A DNA stretch of 64,000 nucleotides from the NCBI GenBank assembly GCA_030248215.1, contig JASANG010000835.1, positions 62,001-126,000 on the forward strand. The letters are read 5' to 3'. Positions 60,838-64,000 of the stretch are shown here, piece after piece (position 1 is the stretch's first letter; each line of letters opens with the position of its first letter). Below the pieces are notes generated by a model, which ran no database searches, had not been told where the DNA came from, and was given only the letters and a program-made list of their open reading frames with translations. Made by a program: the position numbers and the translations under genes. The stretch comes from Enoplolaimus lenunculus. Taxonomy: Eukaryota; Nematoda; Enoplea; Enoplida; Thoracostomopsidae.

Positions 60838-61222
60838 AACCAGGGTGTAAATGAATAGTAAAAATAACGAAAACGGAAACGGGAACGAAAAACGGATATT
60901 GAAGTATAAAAGTTTCAAAATTTTTTTATTTTTCTGCCAACACAACTGAGAGGTTCATATATTTACTGGTCTTTCAAAAAATTTTAAAGAAAAAAAGGCG
61001 GATGCATCAAACTTTTTTAAGAATTTGGATGAATTTCTAAATTTTTATTTCATTTCGAACAATTGCAGCATATATCTGCAACAAATAACAGCGACATATA
61101 TACGTGATTTATAACTAATTTTGACCGTGTAAAAACAGAATTTACGTGATTTATATAACGAAAGCAGAAACAGAAACGGACACTGATTTTTACCCGAAAC
61201 GGGTATCCGGTTGCTCCCTGGC
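60838..61222. mobile_element. AACGGAAACGG-family element, copy 3 (best ends)
   Basis: The left end CAACCAGGGTGTAAATG and right end GGTATCCGGTTGCTCCCTGG suggest CAGGG..CCCTG hAT-like termini, with AACGGAAACGG words near both. The middle is as in the other copies. It abuts an acceptor-like CCTTTCAG on the minus strand at 60826-60833. Confidence 0.55.
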
Positions 61223-61404
61223 TGTGTAACCCGCTCCCCTAAAGATCACGTGCGGACAACAACGGAAACATCATTTTGTTGTCAAAAACTTTGGTTTTTT
61301 CGAAAGGCAGAAAAATGCTGCTTTAACTCAGTGTCGGGCCAGATATTTAGATTGGTGGGGTCGGCGATAATAAACGACTAATATATTGACTTTTTAAAAT
61401 AGAC

Positions 61405-61503
61405 TTGCCAGATTGACAACGGTATTCTAATAAAGCAGCTCCCTGACAAAAAGTATTGCGATTTTTGCGGAAAGGCGCATACTTGCCACCCACACCACCG
61501 CTA
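61405..61503 (+). other. Short Cys/His-rich open segment, possibly a terminal exon
   Basis: After TTGCCAG a frame gives DNGILIKQLPDKKYC, then DFCGKAHTCHPHHR and a TAA. The CxxC...C spacing followed by His residues resembles a small zinc-binding knuckle. No upstream exon was found. It may be chance. Confidence 0.2.
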
Positions 61504-62201
61504 AACCTTGAAATAAGCCTCGAACGTTAAATCGTTGAATTTTACAATGTTGAAAAAACAACCGGAAATAAAAATTGTTCGTTGATTTGAATTGAAATTT
61601 CAAAATACCAGACAGGTGAAACGGAAAACGTATTATTTGATCGGTATGATGTAATTACAAAAATGACGCGCAGGTTCAAATATGACGTCGTCCATTATTC
61701 CACTTTGTGACATTTTAAAGACAGTATAATTGCTAATTTTTGTGTATGAAAATTAAAATTAGTGTATTTGCTGGGGCAGAATTTTGCTAAAAGGGCGAAC
61801 AAACCAAATAGCATAGCATTGCAACCAGGAATTGTTTATTAGTCAGCCAGCTTTGTGCAGTGCGCAAAAGTTAGCAAATGTACAACAGTCTGCATGCAAA
61901 TTTTCTTTCACAGAACACTCACGTTTCTGTTGCATAAAAATATTGTAAACGAAGATTGATGGAAAGTTGCCCAAAATTTGTATATATGTGACGTATTCCA
62001 ACTTTAACAGGCTGCACGGAAGATTTTCGCACCGCAGAAATCTTTCTAAGCTGTGAAAAGTTTTTGGGTTCGGGTAAATGAGGATGTTCGTTGAAGTCTG
62101 TTGCCCCACTGCCCCTACGTAGCTGGGACCCTAGGCAACGCTTAAAATATGCATCAGTAGGTATATTATGCACAATACAAGTAATGGCTACGCAGATCCA
62201 G

Positions 62202-62369
62202 GCCCAACGGTTGTATATACTATTGGAGACCTTCGTATACGCGGTAAATTTAACTCCGGGGAGTCAAACTTTGATTCACTTCAGTGATGATTGCCCTATA
62301 GAGCTTTTTGTTGTGTCACACTTTTTTAGAGCAAAAGGGAACATCCAGCAAAGATCCGATGAAAAATAA
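62202..62369 (+). CDS. Putative terminal exon, PCNA-like sliding clamp C-terminus
   Basis: After ATCCAG a phase-0 frame of 55 codons ends in TAA. The stretch LETFVYAVNLTPGSQTLI and HFSDDCPIELFVV resembles the last clamp strands of PCNA (a Phe-x-x-Ala-x-x-Leu-Ser-Pro segment, then Ser-x-Asp-x-Pro and a hydrophobic strand), and the remaining 17 residues are about the length expected before the stop. The usual LAPKIE ending is missing. It could be a diverged clamp (including a 9-1-1 type), a pseudogene fragment, or chance similarity. No upstream clamp exon was recognised. Confidence 0.3.
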   Translation, partial: AQRLYILLETFVYAVNLTPGSQTLIHFSDDCPIELFVVSHFFRAKGNIQQRSDEK

Positions 62370-62974
62370 GGAATCAAATCAATTGCGAAAATGCCTAAAA
62401 TTTTGAAGTTCGCCGTTTGTTGATTCGAATGTTTACTAGACCTATTCTCAAGGCTAATACATGCTACACAAATTTCAGGATACAGGCACAGAGCTGAAAT
62501 AATGTAAAATGAGTTGCACGTGAACTATGGTAATTAATACCTATATGGAAAATATTTACAGTACATACGCAGTTCATTTGCGTCGTAGAGACAGCCTTAT
62601 TGAATCATTACGTACGATTTGCTATTTAACAAGCAGTCCCTAAAAGGGTCAGAGAGACGAGGTAAGGTTAGGGCACTTGATCGAAAATCAATGCCGACAG
62701 TTTATTTGTTTTATGTTTGACATTTTGGCAAAATCATATTTCATAAAATTTCCCTCAAATGTCTAAATCCACCCTAATTTTTTGTTTCATACAACAGTCA
62801 TAAATAGTTCTTCCTATTTAATACAGCGTACATATCAAGAAAAGGACTTTGTATATATTTGAAGACAGCGAAATACACTGTTTAAAAATTTGTCTATAAC
62901 GCAAGAATATTAACCATTCCGAAAGCAGCAGTTTTCCAAAATAGCTCTCTAACGCTTGCTGCTGCACAGTTATT

Positions 62975-63335
62975 TTGATCACTTTTATTCGCAGTGGTTT
63001 TACAATTTACTTGGTCAACTATTTTCACGACAAATTTGCGTAAAAATGGAAGTCTAAACCCGACCGCACACAGTAGAATAAACTCGGGAAATTCGTAAAT
63101 ATTCGTGATATATATACGCTAAACTTGCACAAAGCCCGTACAAAAAATCGCTTAAATCTTATCGCTCATTCTACAGCGGCTGTGCAACTTACTTTGGCAA
63201 GTCTTTTTACAATCAATTAACGTAAAAACGAAAGTCTAAAACCGACGGCAATTAGTAGAATAAACCCAAAAAAATTCGTAAATATTTGCGTTACACAAAA
63301 CCTGCTCAAAGCCCGTAATTGCTCAAACATCGTAG
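62975..63335. repeat. Diverged direct duplication, 182-bp offset
   Basis: A block with GAAGTCTAAACCCGACCG and AGTAGAATAAAC, then ATTCGTAAATATT and CAAAGCCCGTA, occurs at about 62985-63165 and again at 63170-63330. From 63340 to the window end I see no supportable gene. Confidence 0.55.
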
Positions 63336-64000
63336 ATTCCACCCTCCAAATGCAAAGAAGAGGAAGAAGAAGAACTGTTGGTAATACTTATTGCAAAACC
63401 AAACTTCAACTACTATATTGCATATGCAAGTGCAATTATACAAAATTTCACGTAAAAGTCAAAAATAGAAATAAGCGACTTCAGAGGGCCTCAGGTTTTA
63501 CAAAAGGAAGCGCAGCCCGTACATATTTTAAAAAAAATCGTTGTTTTTTGGAAAACATATATAACAGCATTAATTTTAAAAGTAAAATAGCCACTTTGAT
63601 GGTCTAAAAATTTGTCATATCACTTGCAAAACACTTAAAGAAAAACCGGAAACAATGCTGAAATAGGTACCCTAAAATTTAAGTATTTTTAAAAGACGTC
63701 ACTAATGTCTTAGCAGTCAACAATATAAAACATATAAATTATAAAGTCTACAGACTGTAAACAATATGATTATTTATGGGTCACGTTTTCAGCAAAAATA
63801 TTAAACCACCTTAGCCACAGGACTTCAAATTGATAAGGGCCTGGGGTAATACTTCGGTTTCTGTATGAAATTGTACAGTATCGGTCTGCGCAGGAAATGA
63901 ACGACAAATAATACTAGATTATGTTTTTGTTCATAGATCGCGAGTGGTCTAGATCTTTTGGCCCCTTCCCTGGCTGCAGCGTCTGGCAATATTATAGACC

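Overview
The window looks like AT-rich, intron-rich, transposon-rich nuclear DNA of an invertebrate animal. There are no bacterial-style operons, no long uninterrupted ORFs outside low-complexity DNA, and no rRNA or intact tRNA genes that I could see. Degenerate TTAGGC/GCCTAA repeats (the nematode telomere unit) lie inside several small transposon-like elements. Together with large, repeat-filled introns this makes a nematode or near relative my first guess, possibly an enoplean. The repeats are degenerate, so the assignment is tentative.

One gene can be read end to end. On the minus strand, 14847 to 6438, eight exons with consistent phases and GT..AG junctions encode a 466-residue RILP-like (RILPL) effector: an N-terminal RH1 domain, a central coiled coil, an RH2 domain that starts PRFTLAELRELL, and a conserved PVQGP...GVRKFF tail. 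Its introns hold several terminal-inverted-repeat (TIR) elements.

A second minus-strand gene is supported by six phase-compatible exons from 32539 to 26364 (415 residues, one exon carrying an Asn/Lys-rich low-complexity tract). I do not recognise it. An initiator-like exon at 44859-44703 could be its start or belong to another gene. On the plus strand, scattered exon-like segments (15793-15956, 16925-17082, 18751-19075, 19823-20029, 22620-22727, 24501-24613) suggest at least one more gene, possibly head-to-head with the RILPL gene. A plus-strand terminal exon at 62202-62369 loosely resembles the C-terminus of a PCNA-type sliding clamp.

Most of the rest is repetitive: an 84-bp-type tandem repeat at the left edge; a three-level nest of TIR elements at 2116-3728; a TIR element full of CATATG-centred palindromes (9189-9825); another nested pair (12120-13007); a TIR element that carries a tRNA-like module (23713, 42074, 52464), one copy split by a non-autonomous hAT with a perfect 8-bp target duplication; MITEs with internal TTAGGC-like arrays and 9-bp target duplications; a 7-copy 132-bp tandem array (43572-44490); an 835-bp element with nearly identical 175-bp inverted ends (56701-57535); and a 2-kb 18-bp minisatellite (57690-59815). 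A cluster of CSL/Su(H)/LAG-1-like sites lies at the 3' end of the second gene.

I found no convincing new multi-gene system. The more unusual items are the chimeric tRNA-like/TIR family, the element family carrying telomere-like arrays, the palindrome-rich element and the Notch-effector-like site cluster.
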